A stretch of 64,000 nt of DNA from Roseovarius aestuariivivens (GCF_004761875.1 NZ_SJEY01000001.1:434001-498000); one strand, 5' to 3'. Counted from the first letter of the stretch, positions 52,617 through 61,837 are shown. Numbers and translations are program-made. The notes: generated from the sequence alone by a model not told the origin.

Positions 52617-53307
52617 GAGCCTGATTGCGGCGCTGGCCGTGATCTGGGGAACGGCCGGGTGGGCCGAAGACATCGGAGATGCCGCGCGCGGCGAGGAGAT
52701 TTTTGGGCTGTGCTCGGGCTGTCACGAGGTGGGGCGCGGGGCCGAGAATGGGATCGGGCCGCATCTTAACGGGATTTTCGGGCGGCGCGCGGCGTCGGTC
52801 GGGGACGGGTATCACTATTCGGACAGCCTCAGGCGCGCGGGTGCGGACGGGCTGGAATGGCACCTTCGGACGCTCGATGCCTATATCGAGAACCCCAAGG
52901 CGCTGGTTTCGGGCACGCGGATGAGCTTTGACGGGCTGGAGGACGCGGGCGAGCGCGCCGATCTGCTGGCCTATCTGCGGCGGTTTTCCGACAATCCGCG
53001 CGACATTCCCGAGGCTGACCCCACCGCGCGCAAACGCGAGGTGGACCTGCCCGAGGCGGTGCTGGCGATGGTGGGGGACCCCGAGTATGGCGAGTATCTG
53101 TCGAGCGAATGCCTGACCTGTCACCAGAGCGACGGTAATGACGACGGCATTCCGTCGATCACCAACTGGCCCGCGGAGGATTTCGTGGTGGCGATGCATG
53201 CCTACAAGCGAAAGCTGCGTCCGCACCCGGTGATGCAGATGATGGCCGGCCGGCTGAGCGACGAGGAGATCGCGGCGCTGGCGGCCTATTTCGAGACGAT
53301 CAACTAG
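52606..53307 (+). CDS. soxE: diheme cytochrome c SoxE
   Basis: 233 residues from the ATG at 52606, within the 3' end of the thioredoxin gene. Signal peptide SGRSLIAALAVIWGTAGWA. Heme sites CSGCHEVGRGAENGIGPHL (mitochondrial-type domain, Met in GTRMSFDGL) and CLTCHQSDGNDDGIPS. With SoxF it forms a flavocytochrome c of the sulfide dehydrogenase type. Its first domain resembles the second domain of SoxD. Confidence 0.92.
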   Translation: MSGRSLIAALAVIWGTAGWAEDIGDAARGEEIFGLCSGCHEVGRGAENGIGPHLNGIFGRRAASVGDGYHYSDSLRRAGADGLEWHLRTLDAYIENPKALVSGTRMSFDGLEDAGERADLLAYLRRFSDNPRDIPEADPTARKREVDLPEAVLAMVGDPEYGEYLSSECLTCHQSDGNDDGIPSITNWPAEDFVVAMHAYKRKLRPHPVMQMMAGRLSDEEIAALAAYFETIN

Positions 53308-53359
53308 ACCGCGGCGCACGCGGCAGACAACGGTACTTTTATTTGGGAGGAACTTTGAA

Positions 53360-54628
53360 ATGACACTGAACAGACGCGCCTTTATCGGCACGGGCGCCGC
53401 GGCGGCGGTGGCCCTTTCCGCGCCCATGGTCCGCGCGGCAAATCACGGAAAGCCCAAGGTGGTGGTGATCGGCGGCGGCGCCGGGGGCGCCACGGCGGCG
53501 CGCTATATCGCCAAGGACAGCGCGGGCGAGATCGAAGTCACGCTGGTGGAGCCGACGCGGGCCTATTACACCTGCTTTTTCTCGAACCTCTATATCGGCG
53601 GGTTCCGCGAGCTGAGCTCGATCGGGCACAGCTATGGCACGCTGGCCACGGAGTACGGCATCAACGTGGTGCATGACTGGGCCGTGGGTGTGGACAACGA
53701 CGCAAAGACCGTGACGCTGGCCGGGGGCGCGGTGCTGCCCTATGACCGGCTGATCCTGAGCCCGGGGATCGATTTCATCGAGGATTCGGTGCCGGGCTGG
53801 AGCTTGGCGAGCCAGAACAAGATGCCCCATGCCTACAAGGCCGGGAGCCAGACGGAGCTTTTGAAGGCGCAGGTGGAGGCGATGCCGGAAGGCGGGCTTT
53901 TCGCCATGGTGGCGCCGCCCAACCCTTATCGCTGTCCGCCGGGGCCGTATGAGCGGGTGAGCATGGTGGCGCATCTTCTCAAGGAGATTAACCCCACCGC
54001 GAAGATCCTGATTGCTGATCCCAAGCCGAAATTTTCGAAAATGGCGCTTTTCCAGGAAGGCTGGCAGAAGCATTACGGCGGCATGATCGACTGGCTCGGG
54101 CCGGATTTCGGCGGCGGCAACGTGAGCGTCAATCCCGACGAGATGACCGTGGATATCGACGGCGCGGTCGAGAAGGTGGATGCCTGCAACGTGATCCCGG
54201 CGCAGAAGGCGGGCCGGATCTGCGAGATGGCGGGCGTAATGGACGGCAACTGGGCGCCGGTGGTGCCGCACACCATGCAGAGCCGGATGGACGAGAATAT
54301 CCACGTGCTGGGCGACGCCACCAACCAGGGCGACATGCCGAAATCGGGCTATTCGGCCAATTCCCAGGCCAAGGTCGCGGCGATGGCGGTGCGCGGGGCG
54401 CTTCTGGACACCAAGGTGTTCCCTGCCAAGTTCTCGAACACCTGCTGGAGCCTGATCGAGACCGATGACGGTGTGAAGGTCGGCGCGAGCTATCAGGCGA
54501 CGGATGAAAAGATCGCCAAGGTGGACGGTTTCATCAGCCAGACCGGCGAGGACAGCGCGCTGCGCAAGGCCACCTATAACGAAAGCCTTGGCTGGTACGC
54601 CGGCATCACCGAAGACATGTTCGGCTGA
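53360..54628 (+). CDS. soxF: flavocytochrome c flavoprotein SoxF (sulfide dehydrogenase)
   Basis: 422 residues. Tat signal LNRRAFIGTGAAAAVALSAP. FAD Rossmann motif VVVIGGGAGGATAARYI. Redox cysteines in YYTCFFSNLYIGG and SNTCWSLI match the disulfide pair of FccB, and the second FAD motif is HVLGDATNQGDMPKSGYSAN. Oxidises sulfide to sulfur species, passing electrons to SoxE. RBS GGGAGGAAC. Last recognised sox gene; soxG and soxH are absent. Confidence 0.94.
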   Translation: MTLNRRAFIGTGAAAAVALSAPMVRAANHGKPKVVVIGGGAGGATAARYIAKDSAGEIEVTLVEPTRAYYTCFFSNLYIGGFRELSSIGHSYGTLATEYGINVVHDWAVGVDNDAKTVTLAGGAVLPYDRLILSPGIDFIEDSVPGWSLASQNKMPHAYKAGSQTELLKAQVEAMPEGGLFAMVAPPNPYRCPPGPYERVSMVAHLLKEINPTAKILIADPKPKFSKMALFQEGWQKHYGGMIDWLGPDFGGGNVSVNPDEMTVDIDGAVEKVDACNVIPAQKAGRICEMAGVMDGNWAPVVPHTMQSRMDENIHVLGDATNQGDMPKSGYSANSQAKVAAMAVRGALLDTKVFPAKFSNTCWSLIETDDGVKVGASYQATDEKIAKVDGFISQTGEDSALRKATYNESLGWYAGITEDMFG

Positions 54629-54637
54629 AAGGTCGAG

Positions 54638-54700
54638 GGCGCGGCCCCTTTGGCGGGCGCGCCCACCCGCCCACCCCGCGCCCGCCGAAGGGGCCGCGCC
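54638..54700. terminator. large GC-rich inverted repeat after soxF
   Basis: Arms 54638-54660 and 54678-54700 match over 23 bp with one T/G wobble, around a 17-nt loop. There is no T-run, so it may be a stabilising 3' structure of the soxF mRNA rather than a classic terminator. The rest of the 309-bp gap to the SDR gene shows no gene I can support. Confidence 0.6.
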
Positions 54701-54937
54701 GTGGCGGCGTCAGAACCCGGATCAGGGCGGATTTCGCGTCGGCGACAGGATCGTGTCCGCGTGCCCTTGTCCGGCGATGCGGGCTTTTTTCGTGAACTCG
54801 TTCCGCATGTGTCCCGGGATGTTCGGGCGGGGCCGCGCGTGGTAGGCACGCGGTGGCTGCACTTGCGCGATGGTGCGACCGCGGGCTGGCGCGCGGGATC
54901 GGTCCGCGCTGACTTATGAAGGAGAAGGAGAGATCTG

Positions 54938-55630
54938 GTGACTGGACGAACGGCGCTTATTTCCGGGGCGAACAGGGGCATTGGCGAGGCGATCGCCCGG
55001 CGTCTGCATGCGGATGGTTGGAACCTGTCGCTTGGGATGCGGCGGCCCGAAAGGCCCGAATGGGACACCTGCGGGCACTGTCATCTGTTTCAATACGACG
55101 CCGAGGCATGCTCGGAAGAGGCGTGGGTGAAAGAAGCCGTGGAGGTTTTCGGGCAGGTCGACGCGATCGTACCTTCGGCGGGGATCATGACACCCGGCAC
55201 GATCATCGAGGCCACGGACGCGCAGATCGATGAATTGATGGCGATCAATCTCAAGGCGCCGCGCCGGATGGCGAAGGCCGCGTGGGCGGAGCTTGAGCGC
55301 AGCGAGCGCGGGCGGATCGCGATCCTGGCGTCGCTGTCGGGAAAGAGGGTCAAGTCGGCCGGTTCGGGGCTCTACTCGGTTTCGAAATTCGCCGTGGTCG
55401 CGTTGGCGCATGCGTTGCGGCAGGCCGGGTGGGAGCAGGGGATCCGGGCGACGGCGATTTGTCCGGGGCTGGTCAATACCGAGATGGCGCACGCGATTTC
55501 CCAGCTTCCGCATGACGAGATGAGTGACCCCGGCGCTATTGCCGACGCGGTCGCGCTGATCCTGGACATGCCCGACAATTCGAGCGTCGCGGAGTTTCAC
55601 GTCAACTGCATGCAGGAGGGGGTCTACTGA
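54938..55630 (+). CDS. short-chain dehydrogenase/reductase
   Basis: 230 residues, GTG start after AAGGAGAAGGAGAG. Classical SDR: NAD(P)-binding ALISGANRGIGEAIARRLHADG, PSAGI in place of NNAG, the Ser in ILASLSGKR and the catalytic YSVSK, then CPGLVNTEMAH. An Arg in MRRPERP after the second strand favours NADP. The substrate is unknown. It probably belongs with the catabolic genes downstream, although a TetR-type operator lies between. Confidence 0.88.
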   Translation: MTGRTALISGANRGIGEAIARRLHADGWNLSLGMRRPERPEWDTCGHCHLFQYDAEACSEEAWVKEAVEVFGQVDAIVPSAGIMTPGTIIEATDAQIDELMAINLKAPRRMAKAAWAELERSERGRIAILASLSGKRVKSAGSGLYSVSKFAVVALAHALRQAGWEQGIRATAICPGLVNTEMAHAISQLPHDEMSDPGAIADAVALILDMPDNSSVAEFHVNCMQEGVY

Positions 55631-55675
55631 GCCTCGCAGATGCGAAACGGGGGGAGGGCGTTTTGCCAAGTTAAA

Positions 55676-55699
55676 AACAAACAGACTTGACTGTTTGTT
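55676..55699. promoter_or_regulatory. operator, probable TetR-family site
   Basis: AACAAACAG-ACTTGA-CTGTTTGTT, a perfect 9-6-9 palindrome that contains TTGACT, a possible -35 box, 66 bp before the dctP-like start. The TetR regulator encoded at 56955 is the obvious candidate ligand. Confidence 0.65.
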
Positions 55700-55764
55700 G
55701 TGACGAAGTCAGCCTAGGCACCATAAGAATCGTCAAAGACCGAAATCCGAACAGGGAGAAAATC

Positions 55765-56889
55765 ATGTTGAAACAGTTTCTTACCGGCGCGGCCGCGGCC
55801 GCCCTCATGGCCGGGGGCGCCATGGCCGAGACCACGTTCACGGCCAATTCCTTTTACGCGGCGGAGCATCCCCACTCGAAATACGGGTATATCGAATGGG
55901 CCGAGATGGTCGAGGAAATGTCGGGCGGCGACCTGAAGCCCGATGTCTATACCGGCACCGTGCTGCTGGCGCCGCGCGCCAATCTTCAGGGGATCCGCGA
56001 CAATGTCGTGCAGGTCGCCCACCACGCGGCGGTTTACACGCCCTCTGAGATGCCGGTGGCCAACAGCGTGCAGGAGCTGGGGTTCAACTATTCCGATCCG
56101 CTGGTGATGATCTTCGCCTCGACCGATTTCAGCATGAATAATGAAACGCAGCTTGCCGAATGGGCCGACAAGGGCGTGGTCTATCTCGGCTCGTACGCGA
56201 CGCCGCCCTATGTGTTGTTCTGTCGCGAGCCGGTGCGCACCATGGAGGAATTCAAGGGCAAGCGCATCCGCACCGCCGGATCGAGCGTGTCGCAATGGGT
56301 GGAAAAGGCCGGCGGTATCCCCGTCAATGTGCCGTCGTCCGAGATGTACACGGGCCTTGAGCGTGGCACGCTTGATTGCGCGTCGAATGCCGCGAACGAC
56401 CTGATCGACCGGTCGCTCTGGGAGGTGTCGGAGCACACCACGATGCTGTCGACCGGCATGTACTGGACCGGACCGCAGTGGGGCTTTAACCCCGACTTCT
56501 GGTCCGGCCTGACGACCGAGCAGCGCGAGATCCTGATGCAGGCCACGGCGCGTGCGATGTCGCGCATGATCATCGAATATGTCGGCAGCGCCGAGGAGAA
56601 GCTCGCGCTGGCCAAGGAGAAGGGCAACAACGTCTATGAACCCGCCGAAGATCTGCTGGCGTCGGCCGAGGAATACCGGGCGAATTCGGTCGAGACGGCC
56701 TACAAGACCGCGGAAGAGACCTATGGCCTGAGCAATGGCAAAGAGGTCATCGACGCCTTCATCGCCACGCATGAGAAGTGGGAAAAGCTTCTGGCCGATG
56801 TGGACCGGACCGATGAAGACGCTCTGACCGAGCTTGCGATGAAGGAGATCTACAACAAGATCGACGCATCGAGCTACGGCGTGCAGTAA
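55765..56889 (+). CDS. TRAP transporter solute-binding protein (DctP family)
   Basis: 374 residues from the ATG at 55765 (AGGGAGAAAATC upstream). Signal peptide MLKQFLTGAAAAALMAGGAMA. DctP fold with the conserved Arg of the carboxylate-binding site in EFKGKRIRTAGSSVSQW and the ERGTLDCASNAANDLIDRSLWEV block. The ligand is usually an organic acid; here it may be a carbamoyl or amide acid, judged from the hydrolases downstream. First gene of the TRAP operon. Confidence 0.92.
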   Translation: MLKQFLTGAAAAALMAGGAMAETTFTANSFYAAEHPHSKYGYIEWAEMVEEMSGGDLKPDVYTGTVLLAPRANLQGIRDNVVQVAHHAAVYTPSEMPVANSVQELGFNYSDPLVMIFASTDFSMNNETQLAEWADKGVVYLGSYATPPYVLFCREPVRTMEEFKGKRIRTAGSSVSQWVEKAGGIPVNVPSSEMYTGLERGTLDCASNAANDLIDRSLWEVSEHTTMLSTGMYWTGPQWGFNPDFWSGLTTEQREILMQATARAMSRMIIEYVGSAEEKLALAKEKGNNVYEPAEDLLASAEEYRANSVETAYKTAEETYGLSNGKEVIDAFIATHEKWEKLLADVDRTDEDALTELAMKEIYNKIDASSYGVQ

Positions 56890-56954
56890 GGTTGACTCGA
56901 AAAAGGGGGCGCGGACCCGCCGCGCCCCCTGTCATCCTTCGGAGTACGACGATC

Positions 56955-57587
56955 ATGCCAGAACGCAAGCGACGCACCCAGGCGCAACGCACCTTCGAGA
57001 CGACATCGAGCCTGCTTGAGGCGACGCTGTCGTGCATCAAGGACAAGGGGCTGATGAACACCTCGACGACGGAGGTGGCGCAGCGGGCCAGCGTGTCGCG
57101 CGGGGCGCTGCTGCACCATTTTCCGACCAAGGAGGCGTTGATGGCCGAGGCGCTTCGGTCGCTGCTTTTGCGCGAGGCGGAGGAGGCCGAGCGCAAGGCA
57201 AGGTCCGTGGTCGAGGAGAGCCTGACCATCGACCAGTTCATCGACTTCGTCTGGGAGCGGTTTTCCGGCGATCTTTATATGGTATCGATGGAGTTCGTGA
57301 ACGCCGCGCGCACCGATCCGAAGATCAAGGCGGCGCTTGTGCCGGTCGCGCAGGAATTCAACGACGCCTACTTGCGGATCTGGGAAAAGATCGCGGGCCG
57401 GTCTCTGGATCCGGCAACGCAGCGCCGCCAGAAGGTGGAGATCACCGCGATCATGTGCCTGGCGCGCGGCATGGCCACGCAGACGATCTGGCGCGACGAG
57501 CCGGAGCTTTTCCGCGAGACCATCGATTATTGGAAAGAGCTTTTGAAGCTGTCGCGCGGTGTGGCAGCCGGAACAGGTGCTTCATGA
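56955..57587 (+). CDS. TetR/AcrR-family regulator
   Basis: 210 residues from the ATG at 56955. N-terminal HTH: LLEATLSCIKDKGLMNTSTTEVAQRA, recognition helix VSRGALLHHFPTKEALM. The C-terminal ligand domain is all helical (FIDFVWERFSGDLYMVSMEF). It lies inside the TRAP operon between the binding protein and the small permease gene, overlapping the latter by 4 bp, so it likely autoregulates through the palindrome at 55676. Confidence 0.92.
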   Translation: MPERKRRTQAQRTFETTSSLLEATLSCIKDKGLMNTSTTEVAQRASVSRGALLHHFPTKEALMAEALRSLLLREAEEAERKARSVVEESLTIDQFIDFVWERFSGDLYMVSMEFVNAARTDPKIKAALVPVAQEFNDAYLRIWEKIAGRSLDPATQRRQKVEITAIMCLARGMATQTIWRDEPELFRETIDYWKELLKLSRGVAAGTGAS

Positions 57588-58114
57588 CCGCCTCTGCCGA
57601 TCCTGAGACCGGCCCGGGCGACACGTTTCTGGATCGCGCGATCCTGGGACTGAACCGGGGGTTCGTGGTGCTGGCCTCGGTCGCGCTTTTGCTGATGATG
57701 CTGCATGTCACCGCCGAGGTGGTGGCGCGCGCGACCGGCTGGGTGACGCTGATCGGGACGCTGGAGATCGTGTCGTATTACTACATGATCCTGCTGGTGA
57801 TGCTGCCGATGGGCTTTGTCGAGTTGCGACACGAGCATATCCGTGTCGATCTTTTCGTGCAGATGATGCCCGACCGGGTGCAGTTCGCGCTGTATCTGCT
57901 GAGCTGCATTATGTGCATTGTCTTCTTCGCCATGATGTTCCGGCAAAGCTTTATCGATGCGTGGAATTCGACGGAGCGGAAGGAAACGATCATGTCGAAT
58001 TTCATCTTCTACATCTGGCCCAGCCGCTGGGCGCTTCCGATCGGCTTTTTCGGCCTGCTTCTGGCCTCGGCCTGCAACCTGCTGAAATCCATCCGCCAAA
58101 GAAAGGCCCTTTGA
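57584..58114 (+). CDS. TRAP transporter small permease (DctQ family)
   Basis: 176 residues, ATG overlapping the TetR stop (ATGA). Four hydrophobic helices at about 25-48, 60-82, 103-124 and 147-168. FLDRAILGLNRGFVVLASVALLLMMLHVTAEVVAR and LPMGFVELRHEHIRVDLF are characteristic of DctQ. Works with the large permease encoded one base downstream. Confidence 0.92.
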   Translation: MTASADPETGPGDTFLDRAILGLNRGFVVLASVALLLMMLHVTAEVVARATGWVTLIGTLEIVSYYYMILLVMLPMGFVELRHEHIRVDLFVQMMPDRVQFALYLLSCIMCIVFFAMMFRQSFIDAWNSTERKETIMSNFIFYIWPSRWALPIGFFGLLLASACNLLKSIRQRKAL

Positions 58115-58115
58115 C

Positions 58116-59426
58116 GTGGACAACACGACCATCGGAGTGATTGCCGTCGGTGTCACGCTGCTGCTGATTGCGCTGCGGTTCCCGATTGGCGTGGTGCTTG
58201 GGCTGGTGTCCATCGTGGGCATCGCAGAGCTGACGAATATGCGCATCGCGTGGGGCGTCGTGTCGGCCACGCCTTTCGATTTCATCGGCCAGTGGGAGCT
58301 GACCGCCGCGCCGATGTTCCTGTTCATGGGATATCTCGCCACGGAGGGCAAACTGACCAGCGGGCTTTTCGGCGCGCTGCGCCTGTTTCTGGCGCGGCTG
58401 CCCGGGGGGCTTGCGATTTCGAGCGTGGGCGCGTGCACGTTTTTCGCCGCCGCGTCCGGATCGAGCGTGGCGACGGCGGCGGCGATGTCGCGCATCGCCG
58501 TGCCCGAGATGTTGAAGAACGGCTATGACAAGGGTCTGGCCACGGGCACGATCGCGGCGTCGGGCACGCTGGGCTCTCTTATTCCGCCGAGTGTTCTGCT
58601 GATCCTGTACGGGGTCTACGCGCAGGTGTCGGTCGGACAGCTTTTCATGGCGGGGTTCATTCCCGGCCTTGTCTCGGCGCTGCTTTACGCGCTGATGATC
58701 ATGGTTCGGGTAAAGGCGCAGCCGGGCCTGGCCGGTCAGGTGAGCCTGCAGGCCACCCGCGCGGAAAAGATTGAGGCGCTCAAGGAGATCTGGCCACTGC
58801 CCACGCTGATCCTGCTGGTTCTGGGCGGGATTTTCAGCGGCTATTTCTCGCCCACGGAGGCGGGCGCGCTGGGCGCGTTCTTCGCGCTTTGCATCGCGCT
58901 TTTGCGCCGCTCGCTTGATTGGGAGGGGTTCCGCGCGGCAGCGGTCAATACGCTGCAAAGCACGGCGTCGATCTTTCTCATCCTGATCGGGTCGGTGCTG
59001 TTCACCAAATTCCTGGCCATGTCGCGGCTGCCGACCGCGTTTTCTGAGATGATCCTGTCGGTCAGCGACAGCCAGTGGTGGATTCTGTTCGCGGTGGCGC
59101 TGATCTATCTGGTGCTGGGGATGCTGATCGATTCCATCGGTCTTTTGCTGCTGACGCTACCGCTGATCCTGCCGCTGGTGGATGCCGCGGGGATCGACGC
59201 GATCTGGTTCGGGATCATTGTCATCAAGCTTTTGGAGGTGGGGCTTGTGACGCCGCCCATCGGGCTAAACGTCTACGTCATCAAGGGGGCGCTGGGCAAT
59301 CTTGTAACCTTGCCTGAGGTCTTCCGCGGCGTGAGCTGGTTCATCCTGATGGATATCGTGGCGCTGCTGCTCATCGTGCTGATCCCGGCGATGTCGCTGT
59401 GGCTGCCATCGCTTGTTTACAACTGA
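58116..59426 (+). CDS. TRAP transporter large permease (DctM family)
   Basis: 436 residues, GTG start at 58116. About twelve hydrophobic helices. Typical DctM blocks: AAPMFLFMGYLATEGKLTSGLF, FAAASGSSVATAAAMSRIAVPEM, AASGTLGSLIPPSVLLILYG and GIIVIKLLEVGLVTPPIGLNVYVIKG, which hold the sodium- and substrate-coupling residues. Sodium-driven import from the binding protein. Confidence 0.94.
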   Translation: MDNTTIGVIAVGVTLLLIALRFPIGVVLGLVSIVGIAELTNMRIAWGVVSATPFDFIGQWELTAAPMFLFMGYLATEGKLTSGLFGALRLFLARLPGGLAISSVGACTFFAAASGSSVATAAAMSRIAVPEMLKNGYDKGLATGTIAASGTLGSLIPPSVLLILYGVYAQVSVGQLFMAGFIPGLVSALLYALMIMVRVKAQPGLAGQVSLQATRAEKIEALKEIWPLPTLILLVLGGIFSGYFSPTEAGALGAFFALCIALLRRSLDWEGFRAAAVNTLQSTASIFLILIGSVLFTKFLAMSRLPTAFSEMILSVSDSQWWILFAVALIYLVLGMLIDSIGLLLLTLPLILPLVDAAGIDAIWFGIIVIKLLEVGLVTPPIGLNVYVIKGALGNLVTLPEVFRGVSWFILMDIVALLLIVLIPAMSLWLPSLVYN

Positions 59427-59445
59427 TCCGACCGGAGGCCCGAAG

Positions 59446-60090
59446 ATGACGTCCTTTTCCAATGCCGATTACGCCAAGCGGTCCTATGGCGAGATCCCCG
59501 TGGGCTATGGTGCGCGACCCGGCATCGTCGTCGTGGACTTTCAGAAAGCGTTTACCGAGGATCGTTTTCCGCTGGGAGGGGCGCCACTGATCATGCGGGG
59601 GCTGGAGAATACAGCGCGGCTGCTGGAGGTGGCGCGGCGCAACAACATCCCCGTTGCCAGCTGCTATACCGCCTACAAAGACGAGGGCGACATGCCCCAC
59701 TGGAAGATCTCGGCAGTCCGCGAACAGTTCCGGCACGAACATCCCGGCTCCGAGCTTGATCCGGCGATCTATGACCCGGACTATGACGTGAAGGTCTGCA
59801 AGACCGGCCCGTCGATCTTTTTCCAGACGCCCGTCGTGCCGTTCTTCATCCGCCAGCGCGTGGACACGGTGATCGTGACCGGCTGCACCACCAGCGGCTG
59901 CATCCGCGCGTCGAGCATCGACAGCTTCCAATACGGGTTTCGCACCATCGTGCCCGAGGATTGTGTCGGCGACCACGAAGAGCAGCCGCATCTCGACAAT
60001 CTCCGCGACATCTCGCGCCGCTATGTCGATCAGACCACCTCGGACGAGGTGATCGACTATTTCGACCGCGTGGGTCGCCGGAACGCGTAA
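59446..60090 (+). CDS. isochorismatase-family hydrolase (N-carbamoylsarcosine amidohydrolase-like)
   Basis: 214 residues from the ATG at 59446 (CGGAGGCCC upstream). Cysteine-hydrolase triad: Asp in GIVVVDFQKAFTE, Lys in VKVCKTGPSIFFQTP, Cys in VTGCTTSGCIRASSID. Families with this arrangement and the long N-terminus include N-carbamoylsarcosine amidase and related amidases. It should release ammonia (and CO2) from the imported compound or from a product of the next enzyme. Confidence 0.88.
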   Translation: MTSFSNADYAKRSYGEIPVGYGARPGIVVVDFQKAFTEDRFPLGGAPLIMRGLENTARLLEVARRNNIPVASCYTAYKDEGDMPHWKISAVREQFRHEHPGSELDPAIYDPDYDVKVCKTGPSIFFQTPVVPFFIRQRVDTVIVTGCTTSGCIRASSIDSFQYGFRTIVPEDCVGDHEEQPHLDNLRDISRRYVDQTTSDEVIDYFDRVGRRNA

Positions 60091-60118
60091 TCCGCCCCGC
60101 AAGACAAAAGGAATACCC

Positions 60119-61345
60119 ATGACTATGCAGATCATCCGCAACGCCCGCATCATCGACGGTGCGCAGGACCGTCCGACCGACCCGATGGACATCGTGATCG
60201 AGGACGGCGTCTTTCGCGAGGTTGCGGAACAGGTGTCCGTGACCTGTGACGACGAAATCGACGCCAGCGGGCACTATGTGCTGCCCGGGCTCATCGACTG
60301 TCACGTGCATGTCATCGCCACCACCGCCGATCTTGGCGCCAACGCGGCCTTGCCGAATTCGCTGCTGGCCTATCGGGCCATGGGCCTGATGAAGAACATG
60401 ATCCTGCGCGGGTTCACCACCGTGCGCGACCTTGGCGGTGCCGATATCGGTATTGTCGATGCCATCGAGGAGGGTCTGCTGATCGCGCCGCGTCTTGTGA
60501 TCTGCGGCAAGGCCCTGTCACAGACCGGCGGACACACCGATTACCGCGGGCCCTACAACCCGCGCAGCGCGGCCTTCTACCGCGACCAGATCGGGTCGAT
60601 GGGCCGGATCGTGGATGGGGTCGACGAGATGCGCCGCGCGTGCCGTGAAGAGATCAAGGGCGGGGCCAAGTTCATCAAGCTGATGGCCAATGGCGGGGTG
60701 TCGTCCCCCACGGACCCGATCGGGTTTCTGGGTTTTTCGGTCGCGGAACTTGAGGCCGCCGTGGAAGAGGCCGCGAATGCCGAGACCTACGTGGCCGGTC
60801 ACCTTTACACCGACGAGGCCATCAGCCGGGCGCTGGAGGCGGGGTTCTATTCCATCGAGCACGCCAATCTGATCAAGCGTGAGACCGCCAAGCGCGTGGC
60901 CGAGAAGGGCGCGGTCGTGGTGCCCACGAATATCACCTACGAACTGCTTGGGACGCGGGGCGCCGATTTCGGGCTGCCGCCGGAATCCGTGGCCAAGGTG
61001 GCCGATGTGCGCGACGCAGGCCTGGAGGCGCTTGGATTGCTGCACGAAGAGGGCGTTCTGATGGGCTACGGGTCGGACCTTCTTGGAGGGATGCAGCAAT
61101 ACCAATCCGGCGAGTTCCCCCTGCGCGGTCGGTTCCTTCCGGCGCATGACGTGATCCGGTCTGCCACGCTCGACGCGGCCAAGGTGCTGCGGATGGAGGG
61201 GCAGGTCGGCACCATCGCGGCAGGCGCTTATGCGGACCTGATCATGATGGAGGGCAACCCCCTCGAAGATCTTTCGCTTCTGGATGGCCAGGGCGAGAAC
61301 ATCGCGGCGATCATGAAGGATGGCCGGTTCATCAAGCGATCCTGA
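60119..61345 (+). CDS. amidohydrolase-superfamily enzyme
   Basis: 408 residues. Metal-dependent TIM-barrel hydrolase: PGLIDCHVHVIATT (HxH), carboxylated-Lys candidate in GGAKFIKLMANGG, metal His in VAGHLYTDEAI and YSIEHANLI, catalytic Asp in MGYGSDLLGG. The flanking beta-sandwich begins MQIIRNARIIDGAQDRP and ends GAYADLIMMEGNPLEDL. Resembles the imidazolonepropionase / Xaa-Pro dipeptidase-like branch. Probably opens a cyclic amide or cleaves an N-acyl amino acid. Last gene of the operon. Confidence 0.88.
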   Translation: MTMQIIRNARIIDGAQDRPTDPMDIVIEDGVFREVAEQVSVTCDDEIDASGHYVLPGLIDCHVHVIATTADLGANAALPNSLLAYRAMGLMKNMILRGFTTVRDLGGADIGIVDAIEEGLLIAPRLVICGKALSQTGGHTDYRGPYNPRSAAFYRDQIGSMGRIVDGVDEMRRACREEIKGGAKFIKLMANGGVSSPTDPIGFLGFSVAELEAAVEEAANAETYVAGHLYTDEAISRALEAGFYSIEHANLIKRETAKRVAEKGAVVVPTNITYELLGTRGADFGLPPESVAKVADVRDAGLEALGLLHEEGVLMGYGSDLLGGMQQYQSGEFPLRGRFLPAHDVIRSATLDAAKVLRMEGQVGTIAAGAYADLIMMEGNPLEDLSLLDGQGENIAAIMKDGRFIKRS

Positions 61346-61386
61346 CGCCGGCCACTTGCGGCGGTCATCGTGCGAAAAGCACGGAA

Positions 61387-61422
61387 CGGGCGCCCGTCCA
61401 CGGGGCGCCCGATTGCGTTTTT
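61387..61422 (+). terminator. rho-independent terminator of the TRAP/hydrolase operon
   Basis: Perfect 9-bp stem CGGGCGCCC (61387-61395) / GGGCGCCCG (61403-61411), followed by ATTGCGTTTTT. It lies 41 bp after the amidohydrolase stop and abuts the convergent cupin gene. Confidence 0.82.
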
Positions 61423-61837
61423 ATCCGGCCGGGGTCAGATCGCAGACGATGGCCGTCGCGGGCGTGTCGCCGCGATTGTAAAACCAATGATCGGTATCAC
61501 CGTCCTCGACGATGCCGTCGGTGCCACCGGCGGAATAGGTGGTCTCACCCTCGGGGCGGCCTTCGACCCAGTCGCCGGAAATCACCTTGACGAGGCCGGG
61601 GCGGGTTGCGTGATCGTGCTGGGCAATCTGCCCGCCGGGTTCGATCGTGATGGCGCGCAGCTGCATGAAATAGCCGTCAAGCCCGGTCTGGCGCTTGAGC
61701 ATGTCGGCTTCGATCCGGCCGAGCGCCTCGACGGCGAGGCCTTTGTGCTCGGTCGGGCCGCTGGCGGAGGCGAGGGCGAAGCCGGTCGCGAGACCGGCGA
61801 GCGTGCAGGCGGTTGCGATGAGGGTTGGTCTGGTCAT
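61421..61837 (-). CDS. exported cupin-domain protein
   Basis: 138 residues from the ATG at 61837 (GGAGGATCGC before it). Signal peptide MTRPTLIATACTLAGLATGFALA, then a single cupin: AITIEPGGQIAQHDHATRPGLVKVISGDWVEG holds the metal histidines and DGDTDHWFYNRGDTPATAIVCDL the second motif. Predicted periplasmic. Function unknown. It is divergent from the LysR gene. Confidence 0.83.
   Translation of the reverse strand: MTRPTLIATACTLAGLATGFALASASGPTEHKGLAVEALGRIEADMLKRQTGLDGYFMQLRAITIEPGGQIAQHDHATRPGLVKVISGDWVEGRPEGETTYSAGGTDGIVEDGDTDHWFYNRGDTPATAIVCDLTPAG

Noticed and set aside
53308..54937. soxG or soxH after soxF
   Set aside because: SoxF is followed by a large hairpin and an SDR gene; nothing resembling the metallo-hydrolase-type SoxG or SoxH is encoded.
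54701..54937. Small gene or gene remnant between soxF and the SDR gene
   Set aside because: The only frame (89 codons from 54650) is Arg-rich, overlaps the inverted repeat and shows no family resemblance.
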